Below, in pieces: positions 39,678 through 47,595 of a DNA stretch of 48,330 nucleotides (positions are counted from its first letter, which is position 1; each line of letters begins with the position of its first letter). The notes beneath the pieces were generated by a model. It was not told where the DNA came from and searched no databases. It saw only the letters and a program-made list of their open reading frames with translations. This DNA is from Glaciecola sp. (GTDB lineage Bacteria; Pseudomonadota; Gammaproteobacteria; Enterobacterales; Alteromonadaceae), in NCBI GenBank assembly GCA_018623155.1, contig JAAZVZ010000017.1, positions 1 to 48,330 on the forward strand. The letters are read 5' to 3'. The position numbers and the translations under genes were made by a program.

Positions 39678-40592
39678 ATGTATTTATCGTATTTTGGGTT
39701 ACAAGATAATCCATTTTCCATTGCACCAAATCCAGCCTATCTTTATATGAGTCCTCGTCACAAGGAGGCACTTGCACACTTGACTTATGGTCTACGAGAA
39801 AGTGGTGGCTTTGTCATGCTAACCGGAGAAGTCGGCACGGGCAAAACCACCGTTTCGCGAAAATTACTTGACCAGTTACCTGAAAACACACAAGTTGCAC
39901 TGATATTGAATCCGACGTTATCGGCAATGGAATTATTGGCAACGGTATGCGATGAATTCGGTATTACCTACGACATCAATAAAAGTAGCTTAAAATATTT
40001 TACCGATCTTATCTTGGCTCATCTTGCGAGCAACCATGCAAAGCACATTAACACCGTATTGATTATTGACGAAGCCCAGCATCTACTGCCTGAAGTACTT
40101 GAGCAATTACGCTTGTTAACCAACTTGGAAACCCATCGCGAAAAGTTGCTTAAAGTGGTGTTGATAGGCCAACCTGAACTCCAAGCTTTATTACAACGCA
40201 ATGAATTGCGTCAACTGGCTCAACGTATTACGGCTCGCTATCATCTTTTGCCCTTAAACACCGAAGAAGTCAAAGCCTATGTTGCTCATCGATTATCGGT
40301 TGCAGGAGGTGATATCAGCACGTTTCATCCAAGGGCGATTGATACCATTTATCAAATCACCGGCGGGATCCCAAGAGTGATCAACCTGTTATGTGATCGC
40401 GCATTAACTTTGAGTTTTACGCAGCAATCACCAGCCGTTAAAAAACATATGATGCGCCTCGCCGCTTCTCAAATTTTAGGTGAAGATGTGGTAGAGCAAC
40501 GCTTACAAAAACAACATCATTGGTATATGGGACTTACCTTCATTGGTGCAGTAGCCATCGGTGCATTGATTGCTGGAGGTGTGCATGGCTGA
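39678..40592 (+). CDS. exeA: ExeA-like AAA ATPase of type II secretion assembly
   Basis: ExeA with ExeB/GspB helps insert the type II secretin into the peptidoglycan and outer membrane. The 304-residue product begins with the family block MYLSYFGLQDNPFSIAPNPA. It has Walker A TGEVGTGKTT, Walker B VLIIDEAQHLLPE, and the sensor region GGIPRVINLLCDRAL. The C-terminus ends in one membrane segment (MGLTFIGAVAIGALIAGGV). Aeromonas ExeA continues after the membrane segment with a periplasmic peptidoglycan-binding domain, which is missing here. The stop overlaps the gspB start by eight bases. An MshM-like pilus ATPase is the alternative, but the gspB neighbour favours ExeA. Confidence 0.85.
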   Translation: MYLSYFGLQDNPFSIAPNPAYLYMSPRHKEALAHLTYGLRESGGFVMLTGEVGTGKTTVSRKLLDQLPENTQVALILNPTLSAMELLATVCDEFGITYDINKSSLKYFTDLILAHLASNHAKHINTVLIIDEAQHLLPEVLEQLRLLTNLETHREKLLKVVLIGQPELQALLQRNELRQLAQRITARYHLLPLNTEEVKAYVAHRLSVAGGDISTFHPRAIDTIYQITGGIPRVINLLCDRALTLSFTQQSPAVKKHMMRLAASQILGEDVVEQRLQKQHHWYMGLTFIGAVAIGALIAGGVHG

Positions 40593-41667
40593 TTTACGGA
40601 TAATACCAATTGATGCGCTTCTTCCCGGCATGTATGTAGTGCAAATCACAAAACAAAATGGCCCTGTCAAAATTCGTAAACAAGGTCATATCAACAGTCC
40701 AGATATGGTCAAAGGCTTGCAGGAAATGGGCGTCACTGAAGTGCAAATCGATATCACACAAAGTATCGATATTGAGCCCGATCTTTCAGCTGATATCCAA
40801 TCCAGTTATACGCCAAGTCAAACCCAAGCTTTGTTGCAACAAACCCAAGCGCGTAACTTAGACAATGAGATGTCGGAACAGTTTAATCGCAGTATCTTTT
40901 TACCGAGTATTCAACGTATGCCCTCAATGTGGGAACGCCTGCGAGGGGATATTGTGCGCTATACGATGGTAGCTAGTTTAGGTCTGACCTTCGGTTACCT
41001 TGGTATGTGGGCATATGTCAGTCAATCCGCGGTTGATACAATCGAGCAGGCACCAGTTGCTGAACACACGCCAAAAGTCGAGCAAGCGCCTTCGTCAGAA
41101 CAAGGCATATCTAAAGTGGGTACATCATCTACAGCTGATGGATTATCTACAGCTGATGGCTCCTCACCTAACACGATACAAGAAGCGAACAACCTTCCCA
41201 ACGAACCCAGTGCCGCGGTTGAAGTAGCATCTGTATCAGAAGTGCTCATAGAAGAACAAAGTCCCATCATACAACCTGAAGACGAAGGACGCTTACTGAC
41301 AAATACAGAAGAAGACAGTACAGCACCTTCTCCAGAAATACAGGCTAGGTTAGCCGAAGCCTTGGCTGAACTGGACGATTTACCGTTACCTGAACCGGCC
41401 CCTCAGGTCAAAGTCACCTCAAGTGACGATTTACCCCGTATCGGGCAATTGCCTGCAAGTCTCTTAACTCGTATGCCTTCAATGGTATTTGCCCAACACA
41501 TGTATTCGAGTGAGGCTGATGCGCGTTGGGTGCGAGTCAACAATCGTCGATTGCAAGAGGGCGACATGATTGAAGGGCGAGTCAAAATTGAAGCTATTGA
41601 ACCACAACATGTCGTGTTATCCATCAATGGTACGCGCTTTACAATGGCAGCACTCACTGACTGGTAG
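40585..41667 (+). CDS. gspB: GspB-type type II secretion protein with DUF3391-like N-terminus
   Basis: This is a membrane partner of ExeA in secretin assembly. The 360-residue product has three parts. Residues 1-58 (IPIDALLPGMYVVQ, then GHINSPDMVKGLQEMGVTEV) resemble DUF3391, the domain usually found at the N-terminus of HD-GYP phosphodiesterases. Residues about 125-146 are a membrane helix. A long Pro/Glu/Ser-rich periplasmic linker then leads to a C-terminal GspB domain (about 283-360, RIGQLPASLLTRMPSMVF and VRVNNRRLQEGDMIEG). The ATG at 40585 is preceded by GGAGGT. The linker contains an 18-base tandem repeat. The N-terminal call rests on motif memory, so it is less sure than the C-terminal one. 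Confidence 0.8.
   Translation: MADLRIIPIDALLPGMYVVQITKQNGPVKIRKQGHINSPDMVKGLQEMGVTEVQIDITQSIDIEPDLSADIQSSYTPSQTQALLQQTQARNLDNEMSEQFNRSIFLPSIQRMPSMWERLRGDIVRYTMVASLGLTFGYLGMWAYVSQSAVDTIEQAPVAEHTPKVEQAPSSEQGISKVGTSSTADGLSTADGSSPNTIQEANNLPNEPSAAVEVASVSEVLIEEQSPIIQPEDEGRLLTNTEEDSTAPSPEIQARLAEALAELDDLPLPEPAPQVKVTSSDDLPRIGQLPASLLTRMPSMVFAQHMYSSEADARWVRVNNRRLQEGDMIEGRVKIEAIEPQHVVLSINGTRFTMAALTDW
41127..41159 (+). repeat. Tandem repeat in the gspB linker
   Basis: ATCTACAGCTGATGG occurs at 41127-41141 and again at 41145-41159, period 18 bases, coding STADG twice in the periplasmic linker. In-frame repeat units of this kind can change linker length by slippage. Confidence 0.8.
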
Positions 41668-41704
41668 TGCGTTAAAACATCGACATCGTTTAGTTGACCC
41701 TAAA

Positions 41705-42376
41705 CTACTGTAGAGCCAAACTCAAGATAATGGCCGTGACAACACCATTTACGCCTAATGCAAGCGAGGCAAATGCACCTGCTCGCTCGGATATCTGCAG
41801 TGCTTTTGCAGTTCCTATACCATGGGCAAAAATACCCAAAGTTAGTCCTTTTACTGCATCTTCCTTAATTTTTGCAAGCCCAAAAACCCAGGGACTAAAG
41901 ACTACTCCCACAATTCCGGTCATGATCACTACAATCGCCGCAACGGGTGGGATCCCACCAATTAATCGAGCGGTGTCCATCGCCAAGGGAGTCGTAATGG
42001 ATTTGGTTAATATAGTCAGTTGTAATGCAACACTGCTATCTAGAGCATACAAAATCAACCAAGCGGTTAAAGGCGCCACACATCCACCAACCAGTATCGG
42101 TAAAAGCAGCCCTATACCTAATTGCTTTACGAGTTGAGTTTGCCGATAGATCGGAATAGCCAGCGCAACGGTGGTTGGACCCAATAGCCAGTGCAGCAGA
42201 TGGATATCTGAGACAACCTGTTGTAACGGTACATCTAGTACATAAATCAATACCAAGATCAGTAACGCAGACACTACAATCGGGTGGAATAACGCGTTGT
42301 GGTGTGTATGGTGATAAATTCTTAACGCGACACTATATGCAAATAGAGAGAGGCCAAGCCAGATGATTTCAGTCAT
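41705..42376 (-). CDS. lrgB: LrgB/CidB family membrane protein
   Basis: LrgB proteins pair with LrgA in the inner membrane. The family was first called antiholin-like, and in Bacillus and Staphylococcus homologous pairs have been linked to pyruvate transport. The 223-residue product is highly hydrophobic. It carries the conserved LrgB core KSITTPLAMDTARLIGG and the IFAHGIGTAKALQISERAG segment. It overlaps the lrgA stop by eight bases and is the last gene of an lldD-lrgA-lrgB operon. It converges on gspB with a 37-base gap. Confidence 0.88.
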   Translation of the reverse strand: MTEIIWLGLSLFAYSVALRIYHHTHHNALFHPIVVSALLILVLIYVLDVPLQQVVSDIHLLHWLLGPTTVALAIPIYRQTQLVKQLGIGLLLPILVGGCVAPLTAWLILYALDSSVALQLTILTKSITTPLAMDTARLIGGIPPVAAIVVIMTGIVGVVFSPWVFGLAKIKEDAVKGLTLGIFAHGIGTAKALQISERAGAFASLALGVNGVVTAIILSLALQ

Positions 42377-42752
42377 GGTTTAAATCGCTTTTGCTGAGTT
42401 TCCCTTGATACCAACGCTCAGTCGCTGCGCCAATCACCGCCATACACAACACCGTGGCGACAAAAATAGTCAAAAACAATGCCCAAAAATCTTTCACGAT
42501 TTGCGCTTGATACAAGGGCACACTGACAAAGGCTGGCACAAAAAATAAAGACATGTGTTTGAGCATAAATTGCCATGGTATAGCTATACACTCTGGCACG
42601 TCCCCATACACAAAAAAGCCCAACAACAAGATCAGCAAACCAATCAAAGCCCCTGGCAAGGGCACCCATTGACTGAGCCAAACACTGAATGCAAAAATTC
42701 CAAAAACTATTGCTAACCCCAATAAGGAGTGAGCAAAATCGCGTTTACGCAT
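42369..42752 (-). CDS. lrgA: LrgA/CidA family membrane protein
   Basis: This is the small partner of LrgB. The 127-residue product has four hydrophobic segments and the LrgA/CidA pattern FSVWLSQWVPLPGALIGLLI. Its start overlaps the lldD stop by eight bases and its stop overlaps lrgB by eight, so all three are translationally coupled. Whether the pair moves pyruvate, lactate or holin-type pores cannot be told from sequence. The coupling to a lactate dehydrogenase gene makes a carboxylate substrate attractive. Confidence 0.86.
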   Translation of the reverse strand: MRKRDFAHSLLGLAIVFGIFAFSVWLSQWVPLPGALIGLLILLLGFFVYGDVPECIAIPWQFMLKHMSLFFVPAFVSVPLYQAQIVKDFWALFLTIFVATVLCMAVIGAATERWYQGKLSKSDLNHD

Positions 42753-43899
42753 TATCTACCAAAAAATTAGGTAACTGAGAAGAATGTGCGCATTTTAACT
42801 GAGAAAGTACCTGTGTGTACTGTTTTAAGAGCATATTAATGGCATGTTCACCACCTTTTTCCCCTAAAGCCGCGACCGCATAGACAAACGTACGCCCCAA
42901 GAAGGTAAAGTCAGCCCCACTGGCGAGTGCTGCTGCGATGTCGGTACCCGATCGCACGCCACTGTCAAACAACAAGGTAATTTTGTCCTGGAAGTCTTGA
43001 CGAATAGCTTGTAAACCCGCGATTGAAGATTCACCGCAGTCAAGTTGACGTGCACCGTGATTAGAGATCACGACACCATCGGCACCCAGTTCAACCGCTT
43101 TTTGTACATCGTTTGGATTGACTACCCCTTTGATAATAAATTTCCCAGGCCACAGGTCGCGAAGTTCTTTTAACGCCTCAAAGTCGACTGCACCCATTAC
43201 CGTTTTATTCATAAACGCCGCCAATTGATCCGTTGGCATATTGGGGGGCATATAAGGGATCAAGGTTTGCATTTTGGGCTCACCTGCCATTGCCGTTTCC
43301 AATAACCAGCGCGGCGATAAGGCCATTTGAGCAATATTGGATAAAGACATCTTGGGTGGCATGGACAAGCCATTTTTGATGTCGTTAACGCGATAACCAA
43401 ATGTCGGCACGTCAACCGTTACCATCATATTTTGGTATCCACTGGCTTGTAAGCGATTGATCAAATCAATGCGAGTTGCTTTGTCGGTCGGATTATAGAG
43501 CTGGTACCACGCCTTACCCTCACTGATTTCAGCAATACGTTCTAAACTAGCCGATGAAACTGTGCTGAGCACGTATGGAATATTCATTTGCGCCGCGCTC
43601 TTTGCCAAGATTTCAGGTGCACGAGGCCACATTAACCCCTGCAAACCTACCGGCGCAATCCCAAATGGCGCGGCATACGTGTGACCAAACAACTCAACGG
43701 AGGTATCCACCGTTACACTCGGCTGAAGGAGTTCACTGCGCAAACGTACGGCGATAAGTTCTTGGTTATTGCGATCCAACCCGTGTTCGTCGATGCACCC
43801 TCCTTGCAAATACTCATAAGCAAAACGGGGCATGCGAGCTTTCGCCTTGCGGCACAAACTAGCAGAATCAGGGTATTGGGGGGCAAAAAAGTCGTGCAT
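42745..43899 (-). CDS. lldD: FMN-dependent alpha-hydroxy acid dehydrogenase (L-lactate dehydrogenase type)
   Basis: This enzyme oxidises an alpha-hydroxy acid, most likely L-lactate, to the keto acid and passes electrons to the quinone pool. The 384-residue product is a TIM-barrel flavoprotein. It has the active-site signature ISNHGARQLD containing the catalytic His and Arg. Other visible blocks are APFGIAPVGLQGLMW near the FMN, MVTVDVPTFGYRVND, and DSGVRSGTDIAAALASGA. An AGGA lies nine bases before the start. Glycolate oxidase or mandelate dehydrogenase are alternatives in the same family. It heads the lldD-lrgA-lrgB operon. Confidence 0.87.
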   Translation of the reverse strand: MHDFFAPQYPDSASLCRKAKARMPRFAYEYLQGGCIDEHGLDRNNQELIAVRLRSELLQPSVTVDTSVELFGHTYAAPFGIAPVGLQGLMWPRAPEILAKSAAQMNIPYVLSTVSSASLERIAEISEGKAWYQLYNPTDKATRIDLINRLQASGYQNMMVTVDVPTFGYRVNDIKNGLSMPPKMSLSNIAQMALSPRWLLETAMAGEPKMQTLIPYMPPNMPTDQLAAFMNKTVMGAVDFEALKELRDLWPGKFIIKGVVNPNDVQKAVELGADGVVISNHGARQLDCGESSIAGLQAIRQDFQDKITLLFDSGVRSGTDIAAALASGADFTFLGRTFVYAVAALGEKGGEHAINMLLKQYTQVLSQLKCAHSSQLPNFLVDNA

Positions 43900-44038
43900 G
43901 ATTGATTATCCTATTTACAATAAAACAAGGATAAAGTCTCGCGATATAAATGAGAAGTTAGATTTTGGTGTTAATCTTGTGAAAAAAATACACAAATCAA
44001 ACTCGGTCTTTCCACAATCGCTTCTGAAGGGTTTCAAG

Positions 44039-44078
44039 AAAAAGCAGCTGATCTCAATATCCTTCTGAGAAAAGCTGC
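44039..44078 (-). terminator. Rho-independent terminator of the PEP-CTERM gene
   Basis: On the minus strand GCAGCT (44078-44073) pairs with AGCTGC (44049-44044), with an inner CTCA/TGAG pairing, followed by five T. It lies about 40 bases past the stop and separates the gene from lldD. The rest of the 220-base gap (43900-44119) holds the lldD leader, with an inverted repeat TTGTG-N9-CACAA near 43977-43995. Confidence 0.75.
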
Positions 44079-44119
44079 CTTGGGGCAAAACAGAATGTTT
44101 TCAGTTGTGAGGTAGAGGT

Positions 44120-44989
44120 TTATTTTTTTGCGAAACGGCGAATGCCCAGTAAGCCAAGTCCCAATAACCCTAAAGTATGCGGCGCTGACACCGGCACGAT
44201 GCGATTGACAATATTGTCAAACTCAGCGGCTCGGCGAGTTGACTCAACTTGAATTTCATCAAAGGTCACACCGTCATTAAAACTGACGTTCACGTATTGA
44301 CTCGAGCTAGTACTGCCAAATTGTAAGTTTGAAATTTCAGTGGCAATGTCGTTGCCTGTTACCGTCAGTACCTCGACATCATCATTAAGAAACGTAAACG
44401 TATTGTAATTATCCACAGTCGCCCAATAAAAGCCTATATAATCCATGGTGACTGGAACACCATACAATAGGGCTGCACTATCTAATATGGGTTGAAAATC
44501 AATGTTCACAGAACCACTACTATTTCCGCCTTCAGATGGGGTGTAAGCAAAACAATTATCTGGATAGCCAATCACTGCAACCCCACCTTTATCCTCTGAA
44601 CGGACCTCAAAGTCACCTGATGCAATTACGCCGCTGGCCGCGCCATTGACCGCACACTCAGTGTCATTAACATCGCTATCGGTATTAGAGTTAAAAGCAG
44701 TAGATACTGCACCAAATGGACTACTTGGACCCAGAGCACTCCCCAGCTGTGTTGCTTGGTCAAACGTTTCAACGAACAATCCTGTGTTATTAATTCCAGT
44801 CAAACCAGTGTTGGCTAAATCGGTCGCGGTAACGCCAGCGAGCAATGAACTGGTGAGCGCAGAATTGTCATAATCTGAAACGACCCCACCTAGTGTAACG
44901 GTCGCATTAGTATAGATAATATCGGCACTGACATGTATAGAGGTGGCTAAAAGCGCTGCAGTCACTAGTGATCTTTTGGTTGTATTCAT
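44120..44989 (-). CDS. PEP-CTERM sorting-domain secreted protein (variant motif)
   Basis: This predicted extracellular protein has 289 residues, with a signal peptide (residues 1-22, cleavage near SADI) and a Ser/Asn/Asp/Gly-rich body. It carries a tripartite C-terminal sorting signal: SAPHTL in place of the usual Pro-Glu-Pro, the hydrophobic GLLGLGLLGI, and basic RRFAKK. PEP-CTERM proteins are processed by an exosortase and are often linked to exopolysaccharide or biofilm matrix. The body has a pair of cysteines (NDTECAVNG, PDNCFAY) that may form a disulfide. No enzymatic domain was recognised. A sigma-54-type promoter precedes it. The exosortase gene is not in this window. Confidence 0.82.
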   Translation of the reverse strand: MNTTKRSLVTAALLATSIHVSADIIYTNATVTLGGVVSDYDNSALTSSLLAGVTATDLANTGLTGINNTGLFVETFDQATQLGSALGPSSPFGAVSTAFNSNTDSDVNDTECAVNGAASGVIASGDFEVRSEDKGGVAVIGYPDNCFAYTPSEGGNSSGSVNIDFQPILDSAALLYGVPVTMDYIGFYWATVDNYNTFTFLNDDVEVLTVTGNDIATEISNLQFGSTSSSQYVNVSFNDGVTFDEIQVESTRRAAEFDNIVNRIVPVSAPHTLGLLGLGLLGIRRFAKK

Positions 44990-45037
44990 GTGTCGCGTTC
45001 CAATTAATTAATATGAAGAATTAAGTTTATGGTACTA

Positions 45038-45054
45038 AGCCAAACTCGTGCCAA
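45038..45054 (-). promoter_or_regulatory. Predicted sigma-54 promoter of the PEP-CTERM gene
   Basis: The minus strand reads TTGGCACGAGTTTGGCT. It matches the sigma-54 consensus YTGGCACGRNNNTTGCW at 16 of 17 positions, with the obligatory GG and GC separated by exactly ten bases. Transcription would start near 45027, about 38 bases before the start codon. No good sigma-70 promoter competes with it. Confidence 0.7.
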
Positions 45055-45087
45055 AATCACAAATATATGATTTAATTGAATTTTTAC

Positions 45088-45104
45088 AGAATAAAAATCA
45101 TTCT
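45088..45104. promoter_or_regulatory. Inverted repeat upstream of the sigma-54 promoter
   Basis: AGAAT-N7-ATTCT (45088-45104) is a perfect 5-bp inverted repeat about 60-77 bases upstream of the predicted PEP-CTERM transcription start. It is a candidate enhancer site for a sigma-54 activator. The same stretch (45087-45105) also matches 14 of 19 bases of the Fur box, so iron control is the rival reading. Confidence 0.35.
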
Positions 45105-45227
45105 CAATTCCTTCTTGTAAAAGAATCCGACACTTGGCCTATATGAATTCGTATTCACACCCAAAGGCCTTGTTGTACTCGATTCATCGTTCTAGAATCA
45201 ATCTACTTACATTTTTGAGTACTATTA

Positions 45228-46136
45228 ATGAAATTCCTCATCAGTTTATTAATTCCTCTGTCCTGTTGTGTCTTAAGTGCCCAGAGTGCCGAATATCAGG
45301 TTTTTTTCCTCGGAGGTCAATCCAACATGGAAGGGTATGGATATGTTTCTGAGCTTCCTGCTCAATTGGAAACGGCTCAACCTGTGATGATTTTCCACGG
45401 TAACGGGGTCTTTGATAATCAAAAAGGAGGTGGACTGGGGAAGTGGACACACCTTCAGCCTGGCCATGGTGCTGGATTTCAATCTGATGGTAATCGCGTC
45501 ACGTATTCTGAACGATTTGGTCCTGAGTTGAGTTTCGCACAAAGCATCACAAATCAATTCCCGAACAAGCGCATCGCGCTAATAAAATATGCAGTGGGCG
45601 GGACTGGGTTGCATCTTAATACCGGTTTTAGCAACTGGTCACCTGATTTTGTAGAAGGGACAGGTCAAAATCAATATGACTTTGCTTTGAATACCATTAG
45701 GAATGCATTTTCATCACATGATATCGACAACGACGGTGAATTAGACACATTGATCCCCGCAGGAATTCTATGGATGCAAGGTGAAGCTGACGCCCATGAC
45801 AGTTCGGACTCTGCACACGCCTATTTTGACAACCTGACAAGATTAATGGCATTGCTCAGAGCCGCTTTTCACAACGACCGTATTCCGATTATCCTTGGCA
45901 AAATCACTGATTCAGAATTAGGCAAAGAAGACATCATGCCCTACATTGATATCGTCCACGCCGCCCAAGTAAAGTTTGTTAAACAAGATCTATGCGCAGC
46001 CTACATGAGCCATTCAGAAGGCTATCCTTATACAGATTCAGATCATTGGCACTATGCCAGTGATGGTTATATACAAATGGGGCATGACTTCGCAAAGCTA
46101 TATGCTACACTCATTAAAAAGTGTCATAACAAATAG
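45228..46136 (+). CDS. Secreted carbohydrate esterase, CE6 / sialate O-acetylesterase-like
   Basis: This predicted periplasmic or secreted SGNH-type acetylesterase would remove acetyl groups from polysaccharides. The 302-residue product has a signal peptide (cleavage near SAQSA-EY at residue 21), then the nucleophile block FFLGGQSNMEGYG. The later WMQGEADAHD and the C-terminal DHWHYASDGYIQMG carry the catalytic Asp-His. This order is that of the CE6/DUF303 family. Substrate (xylan, sialic acid or an algal glycan) is not determined. An AIM24-type gene starts 11 bases after its stop, suggesting co-transcription. Confidence 0.85.
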   Translation: MKFLISLLIPLSCCVLSAQSAEYQVFFLGGQSNMEGYGYVSELPAQLETAQPVMIFHGNGVFDNQKGGGLGKWTHLQPGHGAGFQSDGNRVTYSERFGPELSFAQSITNQFPNKRIALIKYAVGGTGLHLNTGFSNWSPDFVEGTGQNQYDFALNTIRNAFSSHDIDNDGELDTLIPAGILWMQGEADAHDSSDSAHAYFDNLTRLMALLRAAFHNDRIPIILGKITDSELGKEDIMPYIDIVHAAQVKFVKQDLCAAYMSHSEGYPYTDSDHWHYASDGYIQMGHDFAKLYATLIKKCHNK

Positions 46137-46147
46137 GAGATTGAACG

Positions 46148-46921
46148 ATGCGCTGTCATGAAGTGGATTACGAGATTATTGGCAATTCAATGCAACTTGT
46201 CGAAGTTGAACTAGACCCCCAAGAAACGGTTATTGCTGAAGCCGGAGCCATGAGTTACATGGATGATGGTATTGAATTTGTGGCTAAGATGGGAGATGGC
46301 TCAGAAGCGGATCAGGGCGTAATGTCAAAATTATTCTCTGCAGCCAAACGCTCATTCACTGGAGAATCTATTTTTACAACACATTTTACCAATGTTGGTA
46401 CCGGCAAACGTCGAGTGGCATTTGGTGCGCCTTACCCTGGACAAATTATTCCGCTGGATATGACTCAAGTTGGAGAGCGTTTTGTATGCCAAAAAGATGC
46501 GTTTTTATGTGCTGCGCTTGGCACGCGCTTAAGTGTAACGTTTAACCGCAAACTAGGTGCTGGATTTTTTGGTGGTGAAGGGTTCATTTTACAAACCATT
46601 GAGGGCGATGGTATGGCATTCATCCATGCCGGCGGCACATTGGTCAAAAAAGAACTGCGCGGTGAAACCATTAAAGTCGATACGGGCTGTATTGTCGGAT
46701 TTTCAGAGGGGATCCAGTATGATATCCAACGCGCAGGAAATTTAAAATCCATGCTATTTGGTGGTGAAGGCTTGTTCTTAGCGACCTTGCAAGGACATGG
46801 CACGGTGTATCTGCAAAGTTTACCTTTCTCACGTCTGGCCGATAGAATCATTCAGGCAGCCCCAAGTTCGGGTGACTCTGGAGGAAGCTTGTTGGGCAAC
46901 ATGATCAGTGGTGACCATTAA
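46148..46921 (+). CDS. AIM24 / TIGR00266 family protein
   Basis: This conserved protein of unknown biochemical role has 257 residues and a double-stranded beta-helix-type repeat fold typical of AIM24. Visible blocks are [20 protein letters not shown] near the N-terminus, [14 protein letters not shown], a Gly-rich [19 protein letters not shown], and [20 protein letters not shown]. The two glycine-rich repeats are the family hallmark. AGGAGA precedes the start. No signal peptide is present, so it should be cytoplasmic, unlike the secreted esterase before it. Why the two are adjacent is not evident. Confidence 0.88.
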   Translation: MRCHEVDYEIIGNSMQLVEVELDPQETVIAEAGAMSYMDDGIEFVAKMGDGSEADQGVMSKLFSAAKRSFTGESIFTTHFTNVGTGKRRVAFGAPYPGQIIPLDMTQVGERFVCQKDAFLCAALGTRLSVTFNRKLGAGFFGGEGFILQTIEGDGMAFIHAGGTLVKKELRGETIKVDTGCIVGFSEGIQYDIQRAGNLKSMLFGGEGLFLATLQGHGTVYLQSLPFSRLADRIIQAAPSSGDSGGSLLGNMISGDH

Positions 46922-46942
46922 GCCTGCCTTGTATCTGGCAAT

Positions 46943-47419
46943 CTAACGGTATTTGGCCGCAGTGATGAATTCGCCAAACGTTTCGCACCAGATAATGACC
47001 GCCTGATATTGGGATACGTCTACCTGGCTGGGGATATCAATGACAAAGGCATCAAATGTTTTGATATCTCCTACCCGAACCATGGTCGATTTTAAGCGTT
47101 TAAACTCCGCTTCTGTTTCAACAAACTGAGGGGATAAATAAAGCTTATAGTCGGGCCCTGGAGCAAGCTCACCGCTAAAGGTAATATGCTGAGCACCGAT
47201 AGTGACTCGCCCTTCCCCCCAGTGAAATGCATCGCTGTCTTGTAGATCTTTTTGAAACGTTGCTGAATATTGTGCGGTTGCCGACGCTTGCTCAACATCT
47301 GAGACGGTAGGTGAAGCCGGTGCAATTAATATGGGTAACATATAAATACCCAACGCAAAGCCAAAGCCTAACGCAAAAAGGTGCGTGGTTATACTGATTA
47401 ATACGGATTTGAGTTTCAT
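46943..47419 (-). CDS. DM13-domain protein with N-terminal membrane anchor
   Basis: The 158-residue product has one N-terminal hydrophobic segment (about 8-30, HLFALGFGFALGIYMLPILI) and a periplasmic DM13 domain. The domain shows HWGEGRVTIG, ELAPGPDYKLYLSP and a final IIWCETFGEFITAA with the conserved Cys. DM13 domains are proposed to take part in electron transfer or hydroxylation chemistry, but this is not proven for bacterial single-domain forms. An in-frame GTG lies six bases upstream (47425); the ATG at 47419 is preferred. It converges on the AIM24 gene with a 21-base gap. Confidence 0.82.
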   Translation of the reverse strand: MKLKSVLISITTHLFALGFGFALGIYMLPILIAPASPTVSDVEQASATAQYSATFQKDLQDSDAFHWGEGRVTIGAQHITFSGELAPGPDYKLYLSPQFVETEAEFKRLKSTMVRVGDIKTFDAFVIDIPSQVDVSQYQAVIIWCETFGEFITAAKYR

Positions 47420-47452
47420 AGCCACTTCACACTTACCTGTCTCAAAAGACCC

Positions 47453-47480
47453 ATAATATCGAGAACCTCTCAGTTTTCAA
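47453..47480 (-). promoter_or_regulatory. Predicted promoter of the DM13 gene
   Basis: The minus strand shows -35 TTGAAA (47475-47480), a 16-bp spacer and -10 TATTAT (47453-47458). The spacer contains the inverted repeat GAGA-N3-TCTC, which could be an operator. Confidence 0.45.
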
Positions 47481-47526
47481 CTAACTTTTCATTATCCGGT
47501 TGAACTTCCACAAGAATTCTGTACAT
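47470..47526 (-). other. Possible 18-codon open frame upstream of the DM13 gene
   Basis: An ATG preceded by AAAGGA opens an 18-codon frame (MYRILVEVQPDNEKLVEN). Its end overlaps the -35 region of the DM13 promoter. It may be a small peptide, the remnant of a lost gene, or chance. Confidence 0.2.
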
Positions 47527-47595
47527 ATGTCCTTTAATTACTGTGGCGGTACTGTGCAGAAGAAATGCGGGTGTATTGTCGTGCTTTCAGTATCA

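Noticed and set aside
44409-44417. A fourth perfect DnaA box
   Set aside because: It is a single copy inside the PEP-CTERM coding region with no cluster, consistent with chance.
45087-45105. Fur box in front of the PEP-CTERM and esterase genes
   Set aside because: Only 14 of 19 bases match in an AT-rich stretch; kept only as an alternative to the sigma-54 enhancer reading.
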